From contig NC_092859.1 in the NCBI RefSeq assembly GCF_032062135.1, positions 106,441,547 through 106,505,546 on the forward strand: a stretch of DNA of 64,000 nt, read 5' to 3'. The notes under the pieces were generated by a model. That model did no database searches. It saw nothing but the letters and a program-made list of their open reading frames with translations, and had not been told where the DNA came from. Positions 13,871 through 24,072 of the stretch are shown here, in pieces. Origin of the DNA: Pyxicephalus adspersus (Eukaryota; Chordata; Amphibia; Anura; Pyxicephalidae). A program made the position numbers and the translations under genes. The stretch's first letter is position 1. Each line of letters begins with the position of its first letter.

Positions 13871-14321
13871 CATGGTTTATCTAACAAAGTGGGCAATGAG
13901 TGTAAGTAATGACATTTTCGCGTACAAAGGTAGAAAGATTCAGCAAGACTTCTTTAGAACTGGTGACAGAGCAGATTTTTTCACATACCGTAGGATCCTT
14001 TTGGGGGGCTATTTATAAATGTTTTCACCCAAGATACACCCACCTTTTTCCTAAATGTACCCACTTTTCACCTTGGATTCATTTATATTTTGTAATTGAA
14101 TCCATGTGGGAACTTTTAGTAAAAGTTGTGTGAAATTTAATGGCCATATGATCATAAATATAAACTACAACTCCCTTCCAATTTTTAAATGCTTTTCCTA
14201 TTTTCTTTTAATTTTAGCATAATAGAACAGTTTCTTTGGTCTACAAAATGATCTTGTATGAATGACAGTGAACATATAAGTATATTTAGAGCAAGCATTT
14301 GGTATGTACATATACCATATA

Positions 14322-14376
<55 letters not shown>

Positions 14377-15298
14377 TACCGAGTAAACCTAGGTTAATTT
14401 AAACATATCTGCTACTTATCTTTAGCTCGCTTTGCTTATATTTATGTTATCTGAAAAAAAATCACAATTCTCCTGGAGTCAATCAAGCTTGAAACTGTTT
14501 ACATTTGCTTTTTACATGCTAGGTTCAATGGTGTTGTAGTTATACCAGAGACACGCCACTTAAATATATTTTGATGTGTGGAAAAGCTAAGGCAGAATTA
14601 AAGGTATTTCTTTCCATTCATTTTGCACTGATTTGTTTATATAATGTCTATGGAAAGCCTTTTAAACACTGTTAATATATAGCCTTTTATTGCCATACGT
14701 TCAACGTTATTACAGTCATGTTTATTTTTGTAGAGACCTTTTTAAGTAAGAGATACAGTTTCTAATTCAATTCCCAAGTAAATACAAAAGATTTAGGGTA
14801 GATCCACTATAACATGCAAAACATTTAAAAAAAATGTATTCTTTAAATGTAAAAATAATTTTTTTTTGAATTATTGGATATTCTATAGATTTAATCTATA
14901 AATTATAATATACCTATAACTGTTTTAAAATAAAGTATAAACTATACCGTATTATGTTAAAATAAATTATGGCATTCCTGTTTGAAAAAAAATATTTACC
15001 AGGAGTCACTAGGGGTAGGATATCTACCATTTCCATCAGGGAAACGTATCTGGCCAGAGACACCCAAGGGTATTTAGATGTTCATGTTCACAGATGCAGC
15101 ATCAGGGTCCTTAAACATAATTGGTTTCATCAGATAACCTTTTTTATATCCTTTGAAGAGAAGATTAGGTATGGTAAAGTAATTTTCTACAATGCAATGA
15201 GTATATAGTATGTAATCCAAAGCATTTCCTTTCATTCAAAATATCACTTCAATATGCACATATATATATAAAGATATGTAAATATAATACATATATGG
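13871..15298. other. Gene-free AT-rich DNA with one long (AT)n tract
   Basis: Apart from (AT)n at 14325-14373 nothing was recognised. Confidence 0.5.
14325..14373. repeat. (AT)n microsatellite
   Basis: About 48 bases of alternating AT. Confidence 0.95.
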
Positions 15299-15405
15299 CA
15301 GCCCCCAAATTGGCCTTAGCCACTGTTCATGACATAGGAGCCCCTTTGAGGGACAGTTAAGTTTGTAAAGTGCTGCATATTATGTTTGTGGTATATTAAT
15401 ATATA
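15299..15405 (+). repeat. SINE 3' fragment
   Basis: Short piece of the 613-950 family: the CCCCCAAATTGGCCTTAG block, a GAGCCCCTTTGAGGGACAG block and a GTAAAGTGCTGCATATTATG end. 5' truncated and internally shortened. Confidence 0.65.
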
Positions 15406-17185
15406 CATAATATATGTAATTAGGAATTTATATTTTCTAGGTATGTTAATAGCTAATGCAAAACTCAACAAATGTTGATAGCTGCACTGAATTGATATGA
15501 ACTAATATAGGAAAATTCCTGATAATTTAGAATATGCTTTGGTTTAAGAATTTCATTCAAAGTTGGTGCTTCAAGGAAAAGTATCATATTGAAAATCAAT
15601 AATAGATGAGGTTTATATTAAAATTATCTATTAATAAGAGTTTATATCCAAACCTCTGAATTGATATTCATGGCTCTGCATGGCATTGTTTTAAAGTAAA
15701 TGATAATATAGATAATCTTTAAAATGTTTTGCTCAAGTTTAAAATTCATGATTTATTTAGCCTTCTAGAAGACTCCAGGCAATGATTACAATATATAGAA
15801 CAAGGAATACAAGTGCAATGTCAATGAAGTGTACTGAAATATCACAAAAATAATCCAAGTCACAGAACATTTGTCTTACAAAATGCAGTCTAATATAACG
15901 AATACCATTCAGGGTTCTTATTAGACTTTAATTGCTCCACTACCCCAAAATTTAGAGCAAGTTCTGCTATTGTCCCACCTTCACATTGGTAAAATTGCAA
16001 GTGAAAGCACAGAATCATCATCAATCATCGATTTAAAATGCTTATTGGTAGGGTTTTTCCAATTTGGATTTACTAGTAATTAAATGCGAAAAGTCTGCTG
16101 GGGATGGTAACATCACATCCAAGATAACAGAACCCAACGGCTGTTTGGGGGTCTTTGAATGTCTACATGAAGTATGCTTTTTATATGAAAGTAAAAAACA
16201 TAAAATATGTTAAATGTACATATATTCTTAACTGAATATTTTTGCTGAAATTAGTGTTTTTGTTGACAGGGTCCAGTAAGTGCTGTGCTAGGGTAACTTT
16301 AAATGATTCTGACATTCTTCTTTGGAAAATAATGTGTAAACTGGCTCGGTGATGTCTTGTTCCACGGGAGGTTATCGACCTTTACTCAGGTTGGTAGGAA
16401 AAAGAATGAGACAGTTCTAAACTATATATAGAAATCAAATTCATATCAGGCTCTCCAATATGATCATATCAAACTGCCAAATCAATAGTTCATTTAAACT
16501 CTCCATCTTAGAATTCTTAGAATTGTGCTAGATTGATGGTCCTGTAAAATAATAATATGTCTGAAGTCTAATGATATTATAAAGGCCTTCACATAATGCT
16601 TACTTTGCAAATATCTTTGTAAATTATTGGATCAAGATTGTAAAGAATAAAGCATTTATTTTTTGTAAGCCTTCGCTCTATGACACTTTTTAGATAATTG
16701 GGATTAGTAATATGAATTGTTGTTTGCGTTTAATTTGATAAGTATGGAAGTATTTCAACAAAGTACATGCTTATACAAAGGTCACAAATAAATTGCATAA
16801 CACTGTATAGGGTGAAATGCTTGTTTTTGTCTAGAGTACCATTAAAAAGTTTTTCAACTTACCATATTCCCACTCCATTGGCAACTGAATGTCACCTCTT
16901 GTCTCTGATACTCAAGGTATGGGTGGTCAACCTCAATTACAATGCTAACCTTATACATAATCAAACTGTCAGGGACTGACAAAGATGAAAAGAGCTTTCA
17001 GGAGACCAGTTGCATATATATTTATTATAGTATCCTAGATGAAATCAAGTATTTACCTTTGCAATGTGGGGGGAAGGCCTTTACATGGGTAGTTTTCTCT
17101 GCAGTTCAGAAATAAGTCTTTCATTTATGTGTACTGAATGGCATAGCACAAAAAAAAAGTTAAAACAAACTTGGAACTACAAAAG
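15406..17185. other. Gene-free AT-rich DNA
   Basis: No exon or recognised repeat. Short open frames only. Confidence 0.5.
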
Positions 17186-17436
17186 CAGCTGTGAGTTTGC
17201 CTCCCGCATTCTCGCGAAAATATTCTTGAACTTCCGATGGTTCCGCGAAATTTCTGCAAACCGATTTCCCGAAATTCTAACAGTAGGATTTACAGGGGAT
17301 TCGCCGGATTCCCTGGGAATCCTACTGTTTTCAATCCCCGGGGCACTAAAGGTTAAATGGGGACAAGTACCCATTCGAAACCTCTAGTGCTCCCTGATTG
17401 GCTGATTCAAGTAGTTGAATGGGTACTCAGCATGGC
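17186..17436. repeat. CpG-bearing repeat-like segment with two inverted repeats
   Basis: Base composition is clearly richer in G+C than the surroundings, with several CG dinucleotides. ACAGTAGGATT near 17279 is answered by AATCCTACTGT ending near 17327. GTACCCATTC at 17367-17376 is answered by GAATGGGTAC at 17417-17426. The overlapping frames on both strands (17064-17387 and 17177-17374) mirror each other and are not genes. Probably the edge of an interspersed repeat; family not known. Confidence 0.4.
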
Positions 17437-17439
17437 TAA

Positions 17440-17771
17440 AGCTACGTACACACGGCAGATTTTTATCGCCCGATAATCGGCATCGGCCAATTATCGGGCG
17501 AAAATCTTCCGTGTGTACAGTCGGTGTCGTCCATCGTCCGGACGACCGACCTGCCGGATCCACAGACGATGGACGACAGCAGATCGTAATAAAAGGGAAG
17601 GGGAGAGCGCGCAGCAGGGTGCCGCTCCGTCGCTCTCCCCCCTCCCCTCTCCATAGAGCATGAACGGTGCTGTATGTACAGCATCGTTCATGCATCTTGC
17701 AGCCCCTTGTCGTTGGAAAGGATCGTGAAAGATCCTTTCCAAAGACAAAAATTGCAAGTGTGTACGCAGCT
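17440..17771. mobile_element. PIF/Harbinger-type MITE, 332 bp, TAA target duplication
   Basis: The left end AGCTACGTACACAC and right end GTGTGTACGCAGCT are near-perfect terminal inverted repeats. They are flanked by TAA at 17437-17439 and 17772-17774, the 3 bp duplication typical of PIF/Harbinger. Inside, CGCCCGATAAT and ATTATCGGGCG form a subterminal inverted pair (about 17468-17508), and GGAAAGGATC…GATCCTTTCC forms a second pair near the right end. The interior is GC-rich with CG dinucleotides, unlike the host DNA. Open frames on both strands here are shadows: they cover the same palindromic DNA and no domain is visible. It is a non-autonomous relative of the element at 19111-21822. Confidence 0.85.
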
Positions 17772-17774
17772 TAA

Positions 17775-19107
17775 GGGGTGACTTCAGGGGTATAATACAA
17801 ATCTTACTTTCATTATGCGAAACAAACTAAAGTCTCTATGAGCAAATATGGCCACACTACACATATATCCTGGTCACAAACATTTAATAGACATTTAATA
17901 GATACCAGGTTTTCCATTCATGCATTTTAATAAGATGACTTTATTTTTTACTGAAATATCTGAGAAAATACTGAAATGACTAACTCTCTTTAGGCAGGTT
18001 TAGGTCATGAAAGGAAGGGACTGTGGATAAATGTGGCCAAGATTAGAGATCTTTCCACAATAAGTCAAATCTTTCATTCAGCTTTACTTCTGATCTGAAG
18101 TTCATACGCTTCTGGACCTTTGTGTCTTAACAAGCATTTTTCTTTGTTAATTATTTGATCCCTATTACTGGTGACATTTGTTGAATTTAGCCCTGCTCTT
18201 ATATGTTTCCAAGCACCAGTAAAATACATCATACAATTAAAGTAAAACAATAAATATGGCTTCTGCTCTGCCTTTACAGATAAACAGTTTGGTATTTGTA
18301 ATCTATCTCCAAAAATGTGATATATCACATATGTCTGAAGTCATTCCCATCCTGCTAGTTTAAACCGCAGAAAACACAAATGCTTATTACAAGGCTGACT
18401 TGTAAGAGTAAACAAGCATTTTAGATAAAAGTACAGTTTTAAAGATGTAAAGTAGTAATGGCATTCATATGCTAAAAATACTTCTGTGAATACTTAAATG
18501 GGTTGATTGCCCTAGGATGTCTTTCTCATGAGGGATTAGAGAACATCTAGTGAAACATTTGGAGCACAAAAAGCCTGTTTTCTAGAAAAGAACTTTGTCC
18601 TTCATGATCATGTTATAACACATACAGAAGCACGTGTTCTGCCCCTTAACACCTAAATGGGAAGACAATAAGATAGGCTATTAGTACCTGTCAGTGAGCT
18701 TAATACTAATCTGTCAAAGTAAATGCTAATCTGTAGGGCTGGAAGGAGACTACTCATTAGTTTTTGAATGATCATAGACATGGAAGATCATCATCAAGTG
18801 CATGTGAGGTATGTTCTCATTACTTACCTTTGAAAAGAATGTATGTCACAGCTTCAAACAATGCACTAAGCAAGTAATATTGTTTATCTAATGCATCCCC
18901 TACAAATGTATATATTATATAACATTACATTTTGGTTGGACAAGAGTACAGAACACATTTGTATGAATGTTAATTATTTCAATACCATTGTACATCCAAT
19001 GTTTCAGCATAACTCTACCCACCACCGCTTTACCAGTTCTTTAGTTAATGATGAATGGTAAAGAAAGTTTGGAATGTCGATATGCTTGCTGTAGAACATT
19101 TAAACAT
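17775..19107. other. Gene-free AT-rich DNA
   Basis: No exon or repeat family recognised. Confidence 0.5.
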
Positions 19108-19193
19108 TTAAGCTGCGTGCACACATGCAATAATTATCGTTGGAAACAAATATTGTGTATATTTATATATGTGTGTATATATCTTTTTTGTTA

Positions 19194-19201
<8 letters not shown>

Positions 19202-19238
<37 letters not shown>
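19202..19238. repeat. (AT)n microsatellite inside the Harbinger element
   Basis: About 36 bases of alternating TA between the left end and the 3' end of the Myb/SANT-like gene; it lies beyond the predicted poly(A) signal. Confidence 0.9.
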
Positions 19239-19240
<2 letters not shown>

Positions 19241-19350
19241 GTTCTTTATCCTTCCTCTTCTGTGTAAGTTTCCAGCGCAGTTCAATTTTAAAACTTACCT
19301 GACAGTCAAGTATTATTAAATGACACAATGTTTTTTTTTTAAAAAAAAGT

Positions 19351-19356
19351 TTTATT
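19351..19356 (-). terminator. Poly(A) signal AATAAA of the Myb/SANT-like gene
   Basis: On the minus strand AATAAA lies about 60 bases after the predicted stop codon at 19417-19419, a normal distance for a short 3' UTR. Confidence 0.55.
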
Positions 19357-19416
19357 ACTAAACATATTAACATAAAACCTATAAAACCATAAAAAAAAAA
19401 ATAGAAAAAGTTTTTT

Positions 19417-20591
19417 CTACTGGGCTTGCTGCATCTCCTTTTTGAGAGCCTCCAGGTCCCTTGTTGCATGCCTCATTGCCTTGGCCAGTTTCTGCAAGCT
19501 ATTTTGCAAGGCGACAATCTTTGCCATCTTTTTGTTTCCTTGGAAACAACACCAGTGTTGGTAAAAAAGAAGCATATTAAGTACACAGATATTGTAAAGA
19601 TAAGCTGACACATGGATATGACACATTTTTTTTTTTTGCATGCACAATATATGAATGCTTACCAACAGATTTTGGTACTCCTCTCCTCAAACTTCTGACA
19701 CTCTCCATCTGGCCTGATGTGTCTGGTTTAGGGCTTTCCTGCTCTCCCTCTTCATGGGATAAAAAGCCAAATATGTGTACAGAAAAAAAAGAATAAGTTA
19801 AATTACACACAATCATATTCAAACTATCTCTCTACCGTTTTGGTGCATACTTGAGTCAAGATCCAGTGGTGAGGTACACACTGCTTCCTCCTCTCTAGCC
19901 TCTCTAGGGGAAACCATAATCAACTCTGCTGAAAAAAAATATAAGTATATTTACCATGCATGTTATGATTCATTTTTAAGCTTAAATATATAGCAATATC
20001 CTACCTTCTACCTCTGGCTGTACCTCTGGCTGTTCCTCTGGCTCTAATGGCTGTTGCTCTGCCTCCCTAGCAGCCAGCTTTTTTAATTTTGAATGTAAAA
20101 TAAAACAACATGCAAAAAAAAAAAAAAATAAGAAGAAGAAAATAAAACTTAGTGAAAAAAATAATAAAAATAATAGATGAAACAAAATAAAAAAAATGTT
20201 TTTTGGTGATGCGACGTCTAAGTACCTCCAACATGACCCTCTCTCTGTTTTTTATATCTGACCACTGCTTTTTAAGCTGGTCCTTAGAACGGAGGATCCC
20301 AAATTTATCCTCCAGCCTGCTCTGTACAGTCTCCAAAATTAGAGCCTTCCTGACATTTGGAGAAGAGTAATGAGCCCTCCTGGCGTCATAATCTTTCTTC
20401 TCCAGAATGGCCACCATCAGCTCCATCTCTTCGTGCATCATTGGTAATGCTCTCCTGGAAAGGCTGTCTTGGCTGTGGCATCTCTCCCAAGAAGGACAGT
20501 ATATCATGTGACAGGAAGTGACTGGACATGCAAGGTGTTGTGGGAAATCTGCAGTCCGTGCAAGGTCATCCACGTGCGTTTGTTCAAACAT
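19417..20591 (-). CDS. Myb/SANT-like (trihelix) DNA-binding protein of a Harbinger transposon, 5 coding exons
   Basis: Predicted exons, minus strand: 20591-20226, 20077-20005, 19928-19851, 19749-19663, 19538-19417. Every intron begins GT (GTACTT, GTAGGA, GTATGC, GTAAGC) and ends AG. All phases agree (0,1,1,1), giving an uninterrupted frame of about 241 codons from the first ATG, or about 191 from the ATG at 20441. Exon 1 carries the DNA-binding domain, from MELMVAILEKKDYDARRAH through SPNVRKALILETVQSRL to KDQLKKQWSDIKNRE, where the spaced W and basic residues fit the trihelix/Myb fold. Exons 2-4 are acidic and Ser/Pro-rich. Exon 5 is a probable coiled coil with heptad leucines (ALQNSLQKLAKAM, LEALKKEM). 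In PIF/Harbinger elements a Myb-like partner binds DNA and helps bring the transposase to the nucleus; that role here is inference. The second in-frame ATG just before the domain is the better start candidate. Exon 2's acceptor (AAAAAAG) is the weakest junction. Confidence 0.7.
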
Positions 20592-20659
20592 TTGATCGTA
20601 CGAATTTTTTCGGAACGAACATTTGTACGAACATTCTTATAAGGTAGGTGATGCTGCTT
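20592..20659. promoter_or_regulatory. Possible bidirectional promoter between the Myb/SANT-like and MADF genes
   Basis: About 60 bases separate two divergent coding regions. It holds the near-palindromic word GATCGTACGAA and repeated CGAAC/GTTCG words similar to those in the right subterminal region, plus CTTATAAGG at about 20636. A shared promoter is inference from layout; the transcripts may start inside either gene. Confidence 0.3.
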
Positions 20660-21134
20660 TGCCTGTCCTTGTACTCTAATGATTTTTTTGCCTATGATGC
20701 ATTCAACAACCCAGAAGTCATGCGTGAGTTCATTGAGACCCACAGATCCTATCCCTGTCTGTGGAAGGTGAAGTCTGGGGAGTATGCAAACAGGTCCCTA
20801 AAGATGAAGGCATACAATGTTATGGTTGAGCTCTGAAAAAGCATAAATCCTGCAACCAACAATAACTATGTGAAGCACAATATTCAAAACTTGCGCAGCA
20901 TGTTCAAAAAAGAATTGAACAAAGTGAAGGCTTCAAAGTGGTCAGGTGCTGCCACAGAGGATGTAAAATGTACCTAAATTATGGTACTTTAACCTCTTGT
21001 CTTTCACCAGGGATCAAGATGAAGGTCTTCCATCGGTGGGCAGCCTGGAAGAAGAGAACAAGGATGCTAGGAAAAGTACACTGAGCCTTGATAAGGCTCC
21101 TGATATTTTCATGACACAAGACCAGGTAAGTTAG
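20648..21134 (+). pseudogene. MADF-domain protein of the Harbinger element, broken
   Basis: The frame reads PEVMREFIETHRSYPCLW (helix 1 of MADF with its conserved E-x-x-x-x-P-x-L-W pattern), then GEYANRSLKMKAYNVMVEL. After an in-frame TGA at 20834-20836 it continues VKHNIQNLRSMFKKELNKVK, the third-helix region. A one-base frame change near 20975 restores KLWYFNLLSF and DQDEGLPSVGSL, the usual region after the domain, and an acidic tail. The frame closes at TAG 21132-21134, or is spliced at the GTAAGT at 21126. MADF domains bind DNA. The stop and frameshift make this copy non-functional. It runs away from the Myb/SANT-like gene and toward the transposase remnant. Confidence 0.7.
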
Positions 21135-21247
21135 TGACATTTTTTTTTTATTGTACAATTTAGGAAAACACAGGCAGCACTAATATTAAAGCAAGGAAAA
21201 CCTTAGTATAGATTTTTATCTATATTTTTATCATTGTGGTGTAAAGA

Positions 21248-21496
21248 CTAAAATGTCATGAAATCCTGCCATTCCACTGCTCCAGTGGTGTTGAAGTAGT
21301 GCAAGTACTTGTTTTGGTTTTCTTTAGCCAACACTGAAGCTTTCTGAGGTACTACAAGCTGTAGGTCCACTAGACTGGTGAATTGGTTCCTGCTTTCGCC
21401 CTGTGCTGCTGCAGAATCTTGCTCCAACTTAGAAGCAAACAATGCACTGAAATTATTGTGACGCAGAAAATTGTGCAGCAAGCATAGACTACGTTG
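21248..21496 (-). pseudogene. PIF/Harbinger transposase, C-terminal end only
   Basis: About 83 codons remain. LCLLHNFLR resembles the segment after the last catalytic residue in HARBI1-like (DDE_Tnp_4) proteins, and KYLHYFNTTGAVEWQDFM resembles their usual C-terminus. Immediately upstream (21497-21499) the frame meets a stop. No DDE catalytic region follows before the element's right end, only about 320 bases away, so most of the gene has been deleted. It is convergent with the MADF gene. The loss explains why this copy cannot supply its own transposase. Confidence 0.65.
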
Positions 21497-21825
21497 TCAA
21501 TTTAGTCCATGCAAAGTTTGCAATTTGTCCGTGATCGTTCGAAAGAGCGATCTTTCATACACACGTTCTTTTTATAACAAATTTCAGACCCTTACTTCCC
21601 GTACATCATTTCCTCTGGTACACGTATGTCACTTCCTCCGGTACACGTAACTTCCTGTATCGTTCAAACGATCGCATCTAGCATGTGTACATTATATCTT
21701 TGAACAATCGTATCATTATCTGCATGTACATAATCGGACACTATACAATTGTTCACAGATATCATTCATAATCGTTGATCGTTCGTTTTTAAACAACAAC
21801 TATTGAAGGTGTGTACATAGCTTTA

Positions 21826-22807
21826 GAACAGAAAAGGGACAGGAAGGAAGTTATTAGTATACACCTGTGTCTACCATTACCCCCATATCTAACAATTAGA
21901 TTAATGTTATCTTTAAATTTCTTCTCTATTAATCTACAACTTTGAATATATCCACAATTATTTATTTAGCTTCAATGTTTTACTAGAAAATTGACTTTTT
22001 TAAACATTTTTTCACCTGAACCTAAAAGATAATAACGCTAAAGGTTCCAAATCTCAGCAATTACAGAAAATTTAGATAACATTGTATTTGATACAAAGTT
22101 AACAAAGGTTTGGAACACATTCAAATATGTTACAGATAAAGCCTGTACACAGTATTATTGATCTCTCAGCGGGACACATTGTCATTTACTAAGAACAACT
22201 TAATCAATGTTAATGTCAAGCACAGAGTATTCATCCATTCAAGGCATGGAAGAATAGGTAAAATAGCTGAAAAATAATCTATTGAAGTACAAAATGCAAG
22301 ATGAGTTATTATAAAAAAAAAACATTATACACAATAAAAACTACTCACTGTGATTATTTTTTTTAAATCTGTAGGCAGAGTTTTCTAATGTCCTTTGCCC
22401 ATGATTCACTCCTTGAATAAAAATATTTTTCATTTTCATTGTTCTTTAATGTGAAAAATACAAAATGCTGATTCCACATTTTGTTAAGATACCACACACT
22501 GTGAATAAAATGACACATTTACATGTTATATACTAACTTTTTCCTGTATACTTATGTGTTTAGAGAACATCCTATAATTGTCCACTCTTCTCTCTAATCA
22601 ACAACCTATTCATTCTTTAACTTCATCTTCATAATTGTACAAGTGGTTTCCTGTGAATCCTTAGTTGAAGAGATGTGGTTAAGATGATGAGATGCTTTGC
22701 CAAAGGTATAGGCCAGTTTGCATTTGTCTGCTAGGTGCAGCATAAAACTGGTGTGTGTATATATATATATTTATTTATATTTACATACATATATATAGTG
22801 AGCTTGC
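21826..22807. other. Gene-free AT-rich DNA
   Basis: Nothing recognised except AT-rich simple sequence at about 22755-22800. Confidence 0.5.
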
Positions 22808-23190
22808 TGTGGGAGATTGCTTGTGCCAACATGCTTGCAGCAGTTCAAATGAGGCAGCACACGGTCTTTCAGCAAACAAAGTTCAGGCTCCTTCGTGGGT
22901 GCTTTATTGTATCACAGCTTAACACAATATGGAAAAAAATCCTAGCCCGACTGGGTCTCTAACTACCTCTTTGGTAGTACCTGCTCTATCTAATAATACA
23001 GTACAACCAACATCCTTTACATAAACAAAAGCAGATATCCATTTCTTAAGTATTACCTTGAGCCCCTTTCCCTTCAAGTATTGGGAAGCCACTGAGCTCC
23101 CAGAAGTCTGCCGCTGATTCTTCAAACAGAGCACCTGTATAAGGATTAAGACCCAGACATGGTCCTGATGGCCAAGGATCCCTCCCAACA
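22808..23190 (-). mobile_element. Solo LTR candidate
   Basis: On the minus strand the segment begins TGTTGGGAG and ends CTCCCACA, giving TG…CA ends with a short inverted repeat. Internally, minus-strand AATAAAGCACC lies roughly 115 bases before the 3' end, as a poly(A) signal does in an LTR. The flanking five bases (CTTGC and CCTCC) do not match well and no internal retroelement genes adjoin, so the call rests on ends, length (383 bp) and the poly(A) signal. Confidence 0.4.
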
Positions 23191-23850
23191 CCTCCTTGGC
23201 TGTCTCCAAGACCCTTAAAACTAGCATTTGTAGTTTATGGTAGTGATTCCAATTTGCTGGTATAGGTATAATCTTTCTAAGCTTACTAAATGTGTAAAAT
23301 GACCCAAAGCAGTGCATACATGTATTGAAATATTGTAATAATCAGCAATATGTTTGTACATCTTTTAGTCAGGTCACAAGATCCTTTTCTTTGTCCTGCA
23401 ATGCATGGTCTGATCGATGGGACAGGCTAATCCAACATGCATTCAAATTATTTCAGTGTAGAAAAAAACCAAAAAAATTGTTGTGTACATTCTCAAAATT
23501 ACCACTGCAGATAATTGGTATTTGATATTTGTCTGGTGAGCCCACAATGTGTTTTGTGTATTATTGTGGTCCTTAGGACAGTCAGACTCCCCAAAGAGGC
23601 AGTTATCATTCGCCCATTTGGAATCTCCCATGTTAAATGTGGATATGGGAGGGGGAACAGAAGAAACCACCTGAAACTTCGGCTGTTTGGTAAAGTGATG
23701 GAGCATTTCCAGATGGGTGGCAAGAATACAGAGAAAATATTGACCTGCAGAACATTTCCACTTTGAAGACATGGCACTAATTGGCAGGTTTACCAAATAT
23801 TTACAATATACCACATTGTTTTAGAAGAAGATAATAACAGGAGGATACAA
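23191..23850. other. Gene-free DNA
   Basis: Overlapping open frames at 23443-23814 (minus) and 23515-23766 (plus) cover the same bases on opposite strands, with no domain or splice support. Confidence 0.45.
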
Positions 23851-23995
23851 GAGGATACAGTTTCATCAGTGAAGCTGAGTGATCCAGGAAACTTGGAATA
23901 CATTTCTTCATATATTTGCTAGCAAATGTTTTGATTCCTGGACCAGATCCATTCTAGGTGGATTACCCAGCTTCACTGATAGAAATGTATCCTGA
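23851..23995. repeat. Near-palindromic MITE, end-truncated copy
   Basis: The left half has GATACAGTTTCATCAGTGAA and the right half CTTCACTGATAGAAATGTAT, with TTTGCTAGCAAATG at the centre. The outer CTCCAAGG ends are missing. Same family as 35230-35446. Confidence 0.75.
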
Positions 23996-24001
23996 AAGTG
24001 T

Positions 24002-24021
24002 AAAAAAAAAAAAAAAAACAA

Positions 24022-24069
<48 letters not shown>
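24002..24069. repeat. A-run followed by (AT)n microsatellite
   Basis: A17 at 24002-24018, then alternating AT from 24027 to 24069. It abuts the end of the MITE at 23851-23995. Confidence 0.9.

Positions 24070-24072
<3 letters not shown>

Larger units (their letters stand above)
19111..21822. mobile_element. PIF/Harbinger DNA transposon, 2.7 kb, TTA target duplication
   Basis: The left end AGCTGCGTGCACACATGCAA and the right end (reverse complement AGCTATGTACACACCTTCAA) are matching terminal inverted repeats. They are flanked by TTA at 19108-19110 and 21823-21825. Inside lie a five-exon Myb/SANT-like gene (minus), a broken MADF-domain gene (plus, divergent from it) and the C-terminal end of a Harbinger transposase (minus). 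The subterminal right part repeats GATCGTTC/GAACGATC-like words, which may be protein-binding sites. An (AT)n tract at 19202-19238 lies near the left end. The catalytic part of the transposase is missing, so this copy could not move alone. Confidence 0.85.

Noticed and set aside
17384..17757. Four overlapping open frames of 70-100 codons on both strands
   Set aside because: They lie inside the GC-rich Harbinger MITE, where low stop-codon density opens frames in every direction; the DNA is palindromic and non-coding.
20973..21013. An intron between the MADF domain and its acidic tail (acceptor-like TTTCACCAG)
   Set aside because: A one-base frame change restores continuous family-like sequence (KLWYFNLLSF then DQDEG), so a frameshift explains the break better than splicing.
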